Made by a program: the position numbers and the translations under genes. 64,000 bases of DNA from Atopobium sp. oral taxon 199 str. F0494 (GTDB lineage: Bacteria; Actinomycetota; Coriobacteriia; Coriobacteriales; Atopobiaceae): positions 248,001 through 312,000 of the forward strand of contig NZ_KE150486.1 of assembly GCF_000411555.1 (NCBI RefSeq), in the 5' to 3' direction. Below the pieces are notes generated by a model that was not told where the DNA came from, made no database searches, and worked only from the letters and a program-made list of their open reading frames with translations. This document shows, one piece after another, positions 10,216-18,519 of the stretch (positions are counted from its first letter, which is position 1; every line of letters begins with the position of its first letter).

Positions 10216-10397
10216 TTCTTGCCTTTTTGGTCGGTGTTGTAAAAGCCGCTGCCTTTAAAGACAATGCCCGAAGTGTCAAAAACGCGTTCGGCGAAGTGTC
10301 CGCATGTAGGACAGGTGACTTTGGGATGAACGCTCATAGGATGTTCGACTTCAAATTTTGTTTTACACTCAGGACATTGATAACTATAACGGGCCAT
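10212..10397 (-). CDS. FmdB-family zinc-ribbon protein
   Basis: 61 residues beginning MARYSYQCPECKTKFEVEHP. Two CxxC knuckles (CPEC and CPTC, about residues 8-11 and 30-33) form a single zinc ribbon, followed by a hydrophobic KGSGFYNTD segment typical of FmdB-type regulatory proteins. The exact function is unknown in the family. It is convergent with rsmB and divergent from the HAD/TPK gene. GGAGG lies upstream of the ATG on the minus strand, supporting translation despite the small size. Confidence 0.85.
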   Translation of the reverse strand: MARYSYQCPECKTKFEVEHPMSVHPKVTCPTCGHFAERVFDTSGIVFKGSGFYNTDQKGKK

Positions 10398-10439
10398 ACC
10401 GCCTCCAGAACCAGTAAACTATGTGCCGTGTGATACTTT

Positions 10440-10475
10440 ACCCTATTGTGATTTTTACGATTCGCACAATAGGGT
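10440..10475. promoter_or_regulatory. 11-base perfect inverted repeat in a divergent promoter region
   Basis: Arms ACCCTATTGTG (10440-10450) and CACAATAGGGT (10465-10475) are separated by a 14-base loop. It lies between the divergent zinc-ribbon gene and the HAD/TPK gene, so it could be an operator or an RNA hairpin. No T-run follows, which argues against a terminator. Confidence 0.5.
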
Positions 10476-10571
10476 TTGCGCAATACGGTACCTACGATTG
10501 CGTGGCGAGAAGCACGGTTAACGAGAGTACGTTTGACAGGAGAACCACGTGACGAGAGAAGGAGCCGCTTC

Positions 10572-11990
10572 ATGAAGATAACCGGGGCAATCTTTGACCT
10601 TGACGGAACGCTCGTTGATTCCATGTGGATGTGGCGGCGAGCGTTTGGGGACGTGCTTGAGGACTTTGCCATCGATATGACTCCCGATTTTTTCAAAAAG
10701 GTCGAGGCGATCTCTCTTTTTGATGGGTGCGTGGTGTGCGTGAAAGAATTCAATCTGCCGCTTACTGCTCAGGAACTTTACGAAAGGTTCGTAGCTCATG
10801 TCCAATATGTCTATACGCACGATATTGCAATTATCGCCGGCGCGAAGGACTTTCTCCAAGAGCTCTACGATGCCGGTATCCCCATGGCAATAGCCTCATC
10901 TACGCCGGGGCGCGCTTTGGGTACGGCGCTTCGCGTACAGGGCATCGAACACTATTTTCAAGCGTTGGTCAGCACCGAAGATGTGGGAGGAGCCGATAAG
11001 GACAAGCCCGATGTTTATCTGGAAGCGCTTCGCCGGTTAGGCACTGATAAGGCTTCCACCTGGGTATTTGAAGACGCTGAGTTTGGCGCGCGTACGGCGC
11101 GTAAAGCGGGCTTTCCGGTGGTGGCGCTCTTTAACGGCAAAGACGGACGCAGTATCGATGTCATGAAAGCTCATTCGGATATCTTCGCTCGTGATTACCG
11201 TGAACTTTCGCTGACCCGCATTTGTGACTATGAACGCATGCCATCAGGTGACAGCCCTTTTGAAAAAAACTTCGAAAGGAGTTTTTCGGCTGAGCGGAAA
11301 TGCTTCTCGGCGCTTATTGTTGACGGCTCGCCTGCCGTGAGCTCTTCCGCGCTGATAGGTGAGCTTGCCGCGGAGGCTTCCTATGTGGTGGCTGCTGACC
11401 GCGGAGTTGCTGCATGCAAAGAAGCCGGCGTGGTGCCTGATATCGTGTGTGGAGACTTTGATTCTATAAACGGCTCTCTCAATGAAGAGACGGCACATTG
11501 GCTGCGCAAATATGAAGTTCCCATAATTGCCTTTCCTCCCGATAAATACGTTACCGATCTTTCGCTGGCCCTTGACGCGGTTGCGCACGAGGCAATCCGG
11601 CGCGGCGCGCCACTGTCGCTTACGGTGACGTGCGCCTCAGGAGGGCGGCTTGATCATGAGCTGGGAGTGATTGGGCTTCTCGCCAGGCGTTTTGAATCCG
11701 GAGGCGCGGTTCGCGTTGTTGAAGACGATGTTGAAGCGAGAATTCTTACGGCTAAGAGTTGCGACTTGTGGAAACTTTCCTGTCAACAGGGGAGAACACT
11801 TTCAGTCATTGCTCTGCGTGAAGAAACAATCGTCTCAGAAACCGGCATGAAGTGGGACTTGGATGCTTACGCGCTACCACTTCTTTCTGATGAAGGTGTT
11901 TCTAATGTGGTTCAAGACGAGCACGCCCACATCAGGTGCGAAAAGGGCGTTCTGCTTGCGATGCTTTTGAAGACAGGCGCCGGAGCATAA
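10572..11990 (+). CDS. HAD-type phosphatase fused to thiamine pyrophosphokinase
   Basis: 472 residues; the ATG at 10572 has AAGGAG upstream. Residues ~1-220 are a beta-phosphoglucomutase-like HAD hydrolase: FDLDGTLVDS nucleophile motif, IASSTPG motif II, DKPDVYLEAL motif III Lys region and FEDAEFG motif IV. Residues ~240-472 are a thiamine diphosphokinase: VVAADRGVAACKEAG, PDIVCGDFDSI, DKYVTDLSLAL and SGGRLDHELG cover the Mg-ATP and thiamine sites. The single reading frame joins them without a stop or frameshift. Thiamine diphosphate synthesis is secure for the C-terminal half. A HAD role on thiamine monophosphate or another phosphate is inference only. A bidirectional terminator follows. Confidence 0.9.
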   Translation: MKITGAIFDLDGTLVDSMWMWRRAFGDVLEDFAIDMTPDFFKKVEAISLFDGCVVCVKEFNLPLTAQELYERFVAHVQYVYTHDIAIIAGAKDFLQELYDAGIPMAIASSTPGRALGTALRVQGIEHYFQALVSTEDVGGADKDKPDVYLEALRRLGTDKASTWVFEDAEFGARTARKAGFPVVALFNGKDGRSIDVMKAHSDIFARDYRELSLTRICDYERMPSGDSPFEKNFERSFSAERKCFSALIVDGSPAVSSSALIGELAAEASYVVAADRGVAACKEAGVVPDIVCGDFDSINGSLNEETAHWLRKYEVPIIAFPPDKYVTDLSLALDAVAHEAIRRGAPLSLTVTCASGGRLDHELGVIGLLARRFESGGAVRVVEDDVEARILTAKSCDLWKLSCQQGRTLSVIALREETIVSETGMKWDLDAYALPLLSDEGVSNVVQDEHAHIRCEKGVLLAMLLKTGAGA

Positions 11991-12056
11991 CGCGCATGTA
12001 TCGCACAAGATAACGCGTACCCGCCGCACAGCATAACGCGCGCCTGACGCAGTAAA
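11978..12056 (+). repeat. 23-base tandem repeat at the HAD/TPK 3' end
   Basis: Units start at 11978, 12002 and 12025, with a partial unit at 12048. Each reads roughly CGCACAGCATAACGCGCGCC. The gene's stop TAA (11988-11990) sits in unit 1; units 2, 3 and 4 carry TAA at 12011, 12034 and 12053. The unit length is 23-24 bases, so the extra stops fall in different frames. Confidence 0.85.
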
Positions 12057-12061
12057 CATGA

Positions 12062-12085
12062 AAAAGGCCGCGATTGCGGCCTTTT
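12062..12085. terminator. Bidirectional intrinsic terminator
   Basis: A perfect 10-base stem AAAAGGCCGC/GCGGCCTTTT with loop GATT has a T-run on each strand. It lies between the HAD/TPK gene (+) and rpmB (-), which converge here. Confidence 0.9.
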
Positions 12086-12123
12086 AAGCTGTACTTATGC
12101 TGTGAAAAAGACGAGCTGCGAGA

Positions 12124-12312
12124 TTAGCTGCGGGCAATCTTACCGGACTTCAGGCAGCGAGAGCAGACATTCATCTTTTTGCGTCGGCCGTCGACAACAA
12201 CAGTGACGCGCTGAATGTTCGGCTTGAACGTGCGGGTGACGGTACGGTGGGAGTGGGAGATGGAACGACCGGCGACAGCGTGCTTACCGCAAAAATCACA
12301 AACCTTTGACAT
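12124..12312 (-). CDS. rpmB: 50S ribosomal protein L28
   Basis: 62 residues starting MSKVCDFCGKHAVAGRSISH. The ATG at 12312 is preceded by GGAGGT on the minus strand. CDFC and CSRC form the zinc-binding C+ variant of bL28, and the basic SHRTVTRTFKPN core is typical. It is transcribed away from asp23/fakA, an arrangement like rpmB-yloU-yloV of Bacillus. It shares the hairpin terminator at 12062-12085 with the HAD/TPK gene. Confidence 0.96.
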   Translation of the reverse strand: MSKVCDFCGKHAVAGRSISHSHRTVTRTFKPNIQRVTVVVDGRRKKMNVCSRCLKSGKIARS

Positions 12313-12372
12313 AACAACGACCTCCATAAGGCGCGAATCCTGTATTCACGCGAATTTTCAAATAGCTGAACC

Positions 12373-12400
12373 ACTATATCACAGCTGACCTCGCGTGCAA
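12373..12400 (-). promoter_or_regulatory. Putative rpmB promoter
   Basis: On the minus strand TTGCAC (12395-12400) and TATAGT (12373-12378) are spaced by 16 bases, about 60 bases before the rpmB start. The -10 is preceded by TGTGA, not a full extended -10. Confidence 0.5.
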
Positions 12401-12456
12401 CTGAAATCTTTACATTGTTTGTAGAATGCTTGCGATATCCACGCGTAGACGTGCGG

Positions 12457-12462
12457 TATAAT
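12457..12462 (+). promoter_or_regulatory. Putative -10 box for asp23-fakA-recG
   Basis: A perfect TATAAT lies 50 bases upstream of the asp23 ATG. The -35 is unclear: TTGCGA at 12430-12435 is 21 bases away, longer than usual. Confidence 0.4.
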
Positions 12463-12512
12463 CGTTTGGGTTCTTTTTAGATTCGGGAATCCTATGAGAG
12501 GAGTATACGAAC

Positions 12513-12860
12513 ATGGTTTCCACTGTTCCAGGAACGCTCAGGGTTTCAAATGATTGCATTGCTGACCTTGCAGGGTACGCTGCCCTTGAGTGCTACGGCG
12601 TTGTCGGCATGGCGGTTATTGACGAGCAAGCCGGAGTTGCAAGGCTGCTCCCCGAATATCGACTTCGCAAGGGTATTGATGTTTCATCCTCGCCGCAGGG
12701 TGTGAGCGTTGATTTGCACGTTGTAGTTGAGCAGGGTGTCAATATGGCGTCTGTGGTTGACAATCTTTCAGCGTCTGTGAAATTCTTGCTTCGCCAGATT
12801 GCCGAGCTCAATACCGTTGAAGTAACTGTCCACATCGAGGCGATGCGCGCTTCTCGCTAA
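12513..12860 (+). CDS. Asp23/Gls24 family (DUF322) envelope-stress protein
   Basis: 115 residues. The pattern GTLRVSNDCIADLAGYAAL, then ECYGVVGMAV, then VSVDLHVVVEQGVNMASVV is characteristic of the Asp23/YloU domain, which spans the whole protein. The role of the family is not firmly known; members associate with the membrane or cell-wall stress response. It sits directly upstream of fakA, as yloU does before yloV. GAGGAG precedes the ATG. Confidence 0.9.
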   Translation: MVSTVPGTLRVSNDCIADLAGYAALECYGVVGMAVIDEQAGVARLLPEYRLRKGIDVSSSPQGVSVDLHVVVEQGVNMASVVDNLSASVKFLLRQIAELNTVEVTVHIEAMRASR

Positions 12861-12920
12861 CGTTTCTTGCGCGTTCGCGCGGATATGTTGCACACGATTA
12901 AGGAACTGAGGTCTTCAAAG

Positions 12921-14594
12921 ATGATTTCAACCGTCGTCCGCTCTTGCTTTCCGGCCGCCGCTCTGGCCGTAGCCGATAAGGCTGAAGAAATTAACAAGCT
13001 CAATGTCTTTCCCGTACCGGATGGCGATACGGGCACCAACATGTCCTTGACGTTGGGTACGGTCGTTCGCGAGGTACAAGATCTTCCGGCAGACGCCTCC
13101 ATGGAGGATATCGCTAAAGCAATTACTCACGGTTCTCTGATGGGCGCTCGCGGGAATTCTGGCGTTATTACCAGCCAGATTCTTCGTGGAGTTGCCGAGG
13201 GGCTGTGCGATGTGAAGAATCCAGCGCATATTACGCCGAAAGATATCGCTCACGCGTTTCGCCGCGGTAAGGAAGTGGCCTTCAAAGCGGTCCGTAAGCC
13301 GGTTGAAGGTACCATCCTTACCGTTTTGAAGGATGTTTCCGCCAAGGCTGATTCGCTTGAGAAATCCAAGCTGACGCCTGTTGAAGTGCTTGATGCGCTG
13401 GTGGTTGAAGCCTATGAATCAGTCGCGCGCACTCCGGACTTGCTGCCTGTTTTGAAGGAAAACGGCGTAGTTGACTCTGGAGCCTTTGGATTTGCAACGT
13501 TTTTTGAAGGTTTTGTGAACGCGGTTCAAGGCAAGACGGAGCTGTCCGAATTTAAGACGACAGTCGGTACCGATGACGCGAAAGCGGCGGCTCACGCCAA
13601 AGTCTCCATTGAGCTGAATGATGACTGGGAAGGTTCTGAGTTCCGCTACTGCAATGAGTTTTTGTTCCATGCCGATGACGCTTCCTTTGATGAAAGCGCC
13701 GCCCTTGATTTTCTTGCGACTATGGGCGACTGTGAGCTTTTAGTGGGCACAAATCCCGACTATAAGGTTCATGTGCACTCCAATACGCCCGATAAGGTCT
13801 TGCGCTACATGCTTCAGTATGGCCAGATTTTTGAGGTCTTTATCCACAATATGGATCTTGAGGCCAAAGAGCGCACCGAAAAGATTGCTGAGGACAAAAA
13901 GACTGTAGAGGCTGTCAATGCCCCCCGCAAGCACCTGGGCTTTGTCGCGGTCTGCGCGGGCAGCGGTTCTGAGTCCATCTTGAAGTCGCTCGGTGTCGAC
14001 GTTGTCGTTTCCGGCGGTCAGACCATGAACCCGTCAACTGCCGATATCTTGAGCGCTATCGATCAGGCTCACGCTGACAATGTCATCGTCTTGCCCAATA
14101 ACTCAAACATTCGCATGGCTGCTGAAGCCGCCGCTTCAGCGTGCGAGGGCACAAAGGTTGCGGTCATTCCGACAAAGTCGGTCCTTCAGGCGTTCGCGGC
14201 AATGTTCGCCGTTGAGCTTGACGCCTCTCTTGAGGATAACGTACAGACAATGACCGACGCGTTTGCCGCGATTCGCTATGGCGAGGTTACTACCGCGGTT
14301 CGAGATTCCGCCGCTTCCGACGGCACGCCCATCCATAACGGCGATGTTATGGGAATCCAGGGAGGGTCCATTGACGTTGTCGGCAATGACATTGATGAGG
14401 TGACTATCGGTCTTATCAAAAAGATGCAGGAAGAAGAGGAGGGGGATACCCTGACTATTCTTGCCGGCTCTGATATGGATGAAGAGCACTTCTCGGCGCT
14501 GACCGCGCGTATCGAGGAAGCCCTTCCTGACTTGGAAATTGACGCACACCGTGGTGAGCAGCCCCTCTATCCCGTTATCTTCTCCCTTGAGTAG
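12921..14594 (+). CDS. fakA: Fatty-acid kinase subunit FakA-like (DAK2/DhaL + EDD-like)
   Basis: 557 residues from the ATG at 12921, chosen because CTGAGG lies upstream and homologues start close to the DhaL domain; an ATG at 12885 is also in frame. The nucleotide-binding DhaL domain shows NKLNVFPVPDGDTGTNMSLT (about 27-46), with the Mg-binding aspartates, and GARGNSGVITSQILRG. A middle segment contains YKVHVHSNTPDKVL, and the C-terminal domain has VLPNNSNI. FakA phosphorylates fatty acids presented by a FakB partner, which is not in this window. The same transcript later contains plsX and acpP, so lipid synthesis genes cluster. Confidence 0.9.
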   Translation: MISTVVRSCFPAAALAVADKAEEINKLNVFPVPDGDTGTNMSLTLGTVVREVQDLPADASMEDIAKAITHGSLMGARGNSGVITSQILRGVAEGLCDVKNPAHITPKDIAHAFRRGKEVAFKAVRKPVEGTILTVLKDVSAKADSLEKSKLTPVEVLDALVVEAYESVARTPDLLPVLKENGVVDSGAFGFATFFEGFVNAVQGKTELSEFKTTVGTDDAKAAAHAKVSIELNDDWEGSEFRYCNEFLFHADDASFDESAALDFLATMGDCELLVGTNPDYKVHVHSNTPDKVLRYMLQYGQIFEVFIHNMDLEAKERTEKIAEDKKTVEAVNAPRKHLGFVAVCAGSGSESILKSLGVDVVVSGGQTMNPSTADILSAIDQAHADNVIVLPNNSNIRMAAEAAASACEGTKVAVIPTKSVLQAFAAMFAVELDASLEDNVQTMTDAFAAIRYGEVTTAVRDSAASDGTPIHNGDVMGIQGGSIDVVGNDIDEVTIGLIKKMQEEEEGDTLTILAGSDMDEEHFSALTARIEEALPDLEIDAHRGEQPLYPVIFSLE

Positions 14595-14600
14595 GTCTTA

Positions 14601-16763
14601 ATGGGTTCTCGCCCCAGCATAGGTGAGGCGTCCGATCGGATTCGTCGCACCTGCTCGCTTACTGATGAGGTAGGCCGTCTTCGTTATGTCAGTGCAAACC
14701 GTGCCGAGGCGCTTGAGCGTCTCGGCATTTCGCGCGTACGCGATCTTTTTCTGCATGTGCCCCATCGCTACCTTGATTTTTCAACGGTGGCGAAGATTGC
14801 CTTTACCACGGTGGGCACCGACGCGACGGTAGTGGCGAAAGTAGAGCGGATAGCGACAAAGCGGCCTCGATCCCGTATGAGTATTGTGGAAGTGGAGGCT
14901 TCGGATGAAACGGGCGTGATGACGGCCGTCTTTTTCCGTCAGCCGTGGGTCGCCGACCAACTTCACGAAGGCGATGAAGTCGCCTTTTCCGGCACCATGA
15001 CGTTTGCCTACGGATTTCGTCAGATGAAAGCTCCCTTTTATGAGGTCATTGCTACTGAGGAGGAGAAAAAGAAGCCTCGGGCTCAGATTCTTCCCGTACA
15101 TCCCGCCACCGAAGGCGTAAGTCCCGCATGGATGAGGCGTATCATGTCGGCGGCTCTTGCGGATGTGGGCGACATATGCGATTGGCTTCCCGCCAAACTG
15201 TGCGCGGCGCGCGGTTTCATGACGCTTGCCCGAGCTCTTCGAGAAGTTCACTTTCCCACGTCCCTGGCTCTGGCCGAGCAAGCGCGCCGCCGTCTCGCCT
15301 ATGATGAGCTTCTCTGTCTCCAACTGGCGCTTTTGGCGAGAAGAACCGTTGAGCTTGCAGGGGATACACCCTTTGCTCACACGACAGATGGCCCCCGAAA
15401 GCAAGCTCTTCTCGCCGCTCTGCCGTTTGAGTTGACCGCAGAACAGCACGCTGCCGTCCACGATATCCTTTGCGATATGGAGGATCCTCAGATTATGAAT
15501 CGCCTGCTGTTAGGCGATGTTGGAACGGGAAAAACGGCTGTAGCGGCCGTGGCGCTCGCGGCGGCCGCTGATTCTGGTACACAGGCGGCTATGATGGCAC
15601 CGACGTCAGTGCTGGCGCAGCAATACGCAGAAAAGCTCGGACCGCTGCTGACAGCCTCAAAAATTTCATGGGCGCTGGTGACGGGCTCGACACCTCCTCA
15701 AAAACGCGCTGAGATTGCCCAACGTGTTCTAGCCGGTGATACCACCGTGGTTTTTGGAACCACAGCCCTGCTTTCAGAAACTATGGACTTCAAGCGTCTG
15801 ACCCTGGTGGTCATAGACGAACAGCATCGCTTTGGCGTTGATCAGCGTGCGGCGCTGAGAAAGAAGGGGACAGGCGTTGACCTTCTCGCCATGACCGCCA
15901 CTCCTATTCCGCGTACCCTCGCGCTTTCCGTCTACGGCGACATCGCCATGACGCGCTTTGCACAGAGGCCGCACGCGGGAGCAGGGGTTACAACGAAGAT
16001 TTTGACGAGCAACAACCTCGATCTTGCATACGGCGCGATACGCGATGCTGTGGTCGCCGGCCGGCAGGCGTATGTGGTGTGCCCGCTTGTCGATGACTCC
16101 GATGAAGGAGCCGATCTGGACGACCTTCCGGAGAACGTTCAAACAAAAACAAAGATGCACTCCGCCCTTGCCACGCAGGTAACGCTGCAGCGCGAGGTAT
16201 TTTCTGATATGCGCGTTGGAGTTCTGACAGGGCGCATGTCCGTTGCCGAAAAAGATGAGACTATGGCTGCTTTTCGTGCGGGGACGGTTCAGATTTTGGT
16301 TTCAACAACCGTCATTGAAGTCGGCGTTGACGTGCCCAACGCAACTGTCATGCTCATCTACAATGCGGACCGCTTTGGCCTTGCGACTCTGCACCAGTTG
16401 CGAGGTCGTGTCGGCCGAGGTGATATGGCAGGAGAAGTGTTTTTGAACTCCGACGCGAAGCGCGGCACGCCGGCGCGCAAGCGCCTTGCGGCCCTTGAGG
16501 CGACTTCAGACGGATTCAAGCTGGCTGAGCTTGATTTGAAGCTGCGCCGTGAGGGTGAGACGCTGGGGTACCGCCAATCCGGCGCGACAACACTCAAGAT
16601 TTCCGATTTGTATGGAGATGGTGACCTGATAGAGGCCGCCTACAAGGACGCGCGTTCGCTGTATCGGCGCGATCCGCAGCTCAAGGACCCTGTGCATCAG
16701 ACCATGGGTCTTGAGGCGCGTGATCGTTTTGGTGCGTATTTTGAAGAGTTGGGGCGCGCATGA
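14601..16763 (+). CDS. recG: ATP-dependent DNA helicase RecG
   Basis: 720 residues. An N-terminal wedge/OB domain (to about 250) is followed by a superfamily-2 helicase: Walker A GDVGTGKT (about 306), DEQHRFGVDQR (about 406), TATPIPRTLAL, and the late motif STTVIEVGVDVPNA with QLRGRVGRG. RecG remodels stalled forks and Holliday junctions. Six bases separate it from fakA and it overlaps rsmD by four bases (ATGA type), as in other Gram-positive genomes. Confidence 0.97.
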   Translation: MGSRPSIGEASDRIRRTCSLTDEVGRLRYVSANRAEALERLGISRVRDLFLHVPHRYLDFSTVAKIAFTTVGTDATVVAKVERIATKRPRSRMSIVEVEASDETGVMTAVFFRQPWVADQLHEGDEVAFSGTMTFAYGFRQMKAPFYEVIATEEEKKKPRAQILPVHPATEGVSPAWMRRIMSAALADVGDICDWLPAKLCAARGFMTLARALREVHFPTSLALAEQARRRLAYDELLCLQLALLARRTVELAGDTPFAHTTDGPRKQALLAALPFELTAEQHAAVHDILCDMEDPQIMNRLLLGDVGTGKTAVAAVALAAAADSGTQAAMMAPTSVLAQQYAEKLGPLLTASKISWALVTGSTPPQKRAEIAQRVLAGDTTVVFGTTALLSETMDFKRLTLVVIDEQHRFGVDQRAALRKKGTGVDLLAMTATPIPRTLALSVYGDIAMTRFAQRPHAGAGVTTKILTSNNLDLAYGAIRDAVVAGRQAYVVCPLVDDSDEGADLDDLPENVQTKTKMHSALATQVTLQREVFSDMRVGVLTGRMSVAEKDETMAAFRAGTVQILVSTTVIEVGVDVPNATVMLIYNADRFGLATLHQLRGRVGRGDMAGEVFLNSDAKRGTPARKRLAALEATSDGFKLAELDLKLRREGETLGYRQSGATTLKISDLYGDGDLIEAAYKDARSLYRRDPQLKDPVHQTMGLEARDRFGAYFEELGRA

Positions 16764-17401
16764 GGATAGTTGGAGGAAAGTGGCGCGGACGCGTCATTGA
16801 AGCGCCTCAAGGCCGAGGCACCACACGCCCCACAACCGATCGCACCCGTGAGGCAGTCACGTCTTCTATTTTGTCGGCGGCGGGACTCAATCTGTCCGGC
16901 AAGAGGGTCCTTGACGCGTTCGCAGGATCTGGCGCTTTGGGGTTTGAGCTTCTCTCTAGGGGAGCGGCCCATGTAACCTTTGTTGACAAAGACCGCAAGA
17001 CCGCCGACCTCATACGAAAGAACGCGCGAACGCTTGGCGCCGGTGCGCAAGAAGCGCGTATTGTGTGCGGAGACGCGCTGTGCTTGTCGGCACGCAAAAC
17101 GCTTCCGGGCGGCCCTTTTGATATCGTGCTTTTAGATCCTCCGTATGCCGTAGAAGCGCAAAGGATTGCCGAGTTTCTCGTCAACGTGGACGGCGCGGAC
17201 GCGCTTACGCCGCGCGCACTGGTTGTGTACGAGCATCACGATAAGGCGCCCGGCATGTCCGTAGGTGGCGTGGATCTTATTAAATCCAAGCGCTACGGGA
17301 TTGCCCGCGTTGATCTCATGATAAAGTCAAAGACCGTCCGCGCTGTGCCTGACGGCGAGAAGAGCGGTCCACGTGAAGGGGAGAGCAGTGAACAGCATTA
17401 A
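16760..17401 (+). CDS. rsmD: 16S rRNA (guanine-966-N2)-methyltransferase RsmD
   Basis: 213 residues. RIVGGKWRGRVIEAPQGRGT at the N-terminus, SAM loop DAFAGSGALGFE (about 52) and the catalytic DPPY (about 126) identify the family. It starts inside the recG stop and its last 14 bases overlap coaD; rsmD-coaD linkage is widespread. The C-terminal tail (GEKSGPREGESSEQH) is hydrophilic and probably disordered. Confidence 0.95.
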   Translation: MRIVGGKWRGRVIEAPQGRGTTRPTTDRTREAVTSSILSAAGLNLSGKRVLDAFAGSGALGFELLSRGAAHVTFVDKDRKTADLIRKNARTLGAGAQEARIVCGDALCLSARKTLPGGPFDIVLLDPPYAVEAQRIAEFLVNVDGADALTPRALVVYEHHDKAPGMSVGGVDLIKSKRYGIARVDLMIKSKTVRAVPDGEKSGPREGESSEQH

Positions 17402-17897
17402 TCATGTAGTGGTTCCGGGTACCTTTGATCCGGTGACCAATGGACACCTCGACGTTATCAGAAGGGCTGTCCGCTTATTTGACAAGGTAACGGTTGCGGT
17501 GGCTGTTTCTCGCGATAAGCGAGGTACGGGCACTACGTTTTCCCTTGAAGAGCGGGTGAAGATGATCCAGGACGCGCTTCTCGAGGCGGATATTGAAGGC
17601 GTGGAAGTAAGACCCATGGATGGTCTTCTTGTGGAGTTTTGCCGTCTGTGCGACGCCGGCGGTGTAGTCAAAGGCCTTCGCGCCATGACGGATTTTGAGT
17701 ATGAGCTGCAGCAGGCTGACCTGAACGCGCATCTCGCGCCTGATCTTGAATCCATATTTGTCATGTCCAGCCCTGAATATGGGTACGTTTCGTCTTCCAT
17801 CGTGCGGGAGATCGCGTTGATGGGCGCTGATGTGTCCTTGTTGGTTCCTACATGTGTCGCCCAAAAGTTGTTGGCTTTGCGTAATTCCCAAAAATAA
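17388..17897 (+). CDS. coaD: Phosphopantetheine adenylyltransferase
   Basis: 169 residues from the GTG at 17388, preceded by AAGGGGAG at 5 bases; an in-frame GTG at 17373 would add five residues. The nucleotidyltransferase motif GTFDPVTNGH is near residue 11 and the C-terminal SSSIVREIA near 135. It catalyses the penultimate step of coenzyme A synthesis, which also supplies the arm for AcpP encoded about 3 kb downstream. Confidence 0.96.
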   Translation: MNSINHVVVPGTFDPVTNGHLDVIRRAVRLFDKVTVAVAVSRDKRGTGTTFSLEERVKMIQDALLEADIEGVEVRPMDGLLVEFCRLCDAGGVVKGLRAMTDFEYELQQADLNAHLAPDLESIFVMSSPEYGYVSSSIVREIALMGADVSLLVPTCVAQKLLALRNSQK

Positions 17898-17929
17898 AGC
17901 GGGCTGCCTAGCGAATTAAACATATTCTG

Positions 17930-17958
17930 TTACCATTCTTAAAAAGGTGCATTATGTA
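17930..17958 (+). promoter_or_regulatory. Putative promoter upstream of the SepIVA-like gene
   Basis: TTACCA (17930-17935) and TATGTA (17953-17958) are spaced by 17 bases in an AT-rich 119-base gap after coaD. CATAAT at 17976-17981 is an alternative -10. Confidence 0.3.
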
Positions 17959-18016
17959 ATGGGGCTAGTTGCTGTCATAATGTAGCTGTTCTGTAGATGT
18001 ATGAAAGGAGCCCTGG

Positions 18017-18514
18017 ATGCAGCCGGGTGAGGAAATCGAGAGCCTCGTAGCTGAGCTTGAACAGCTCGTCAGTGAGGCAAAGTCGCCGTTTATGGACGCG
18101 GGTCAGAAAAAGATTATTGACGCCCAGGACTTCTATGAGCTTTTGGACGAAATCCGCCGTGTCTTTCCTGAAGAGTTCACAACGGCCCGCCGCATCATCA
18201 AGGAAGAGAATGAGACGCTTGAGCGCGCTCGCACACAGGCCGAATCTATCATCGCCGATGCGCAGCAACAGGCAATGATTTTGGCCGGCGATCAGGAAGT
18301 GGTGCGTCTCGCGCAACAGCAGGCTGATGGCGTCCGCGATCAGGCTGATCAATACGAGCGCGACACGCGGTATAACGCTGAAGAGTACGCTGACACCGTT
18401 CTTGCGCACCTGGAAGAGAACCTGAAGTCGCTTACTAATTCCGTATCTCGCGTGCGCCAGACCCTTGACGAGAATTCCGGTCCTCATAACACCACCAACA
18501 CCGTTTCCTGGTAG
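18017..18514 (+). CDS. Coiled-coil protein of SepIVA/DivIVA-like type
   Basis: 165 residues, rich in Glu, Gln, Ala and Arg. A long helical stretch (about residues 55-145: EENETLERARTQAESIIADA and onward) is predicted to be a coiled coil. The N-terminal part resembles the actinobacterial gene that sits between coaD and yceD; the mycobacterial one encodes the septal factor SepIVA. That role is inferred from position and helical style only. A generic ATP-synthase-b-like or DivIVA label would also fit. AAGGAG precedes the ATG. Five bases separate it from yceD. Confidence 0.6.
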   Translation: MQPGEEIESLVAELEQLVSEAKSPFMDAGQKKIIDAQDFYELLDEIRRVFPEEFTTARRIIKEENETLERARTQAESIIADAQQQAMILAGDQEVVRLAQQQADGVRDQADQYERDTRYNAEEYADTVLAHLEENLKSLTNSVSRVRQTLDENSGPHNTTNTVSW

Positions 18515-18519
18515 CACCG

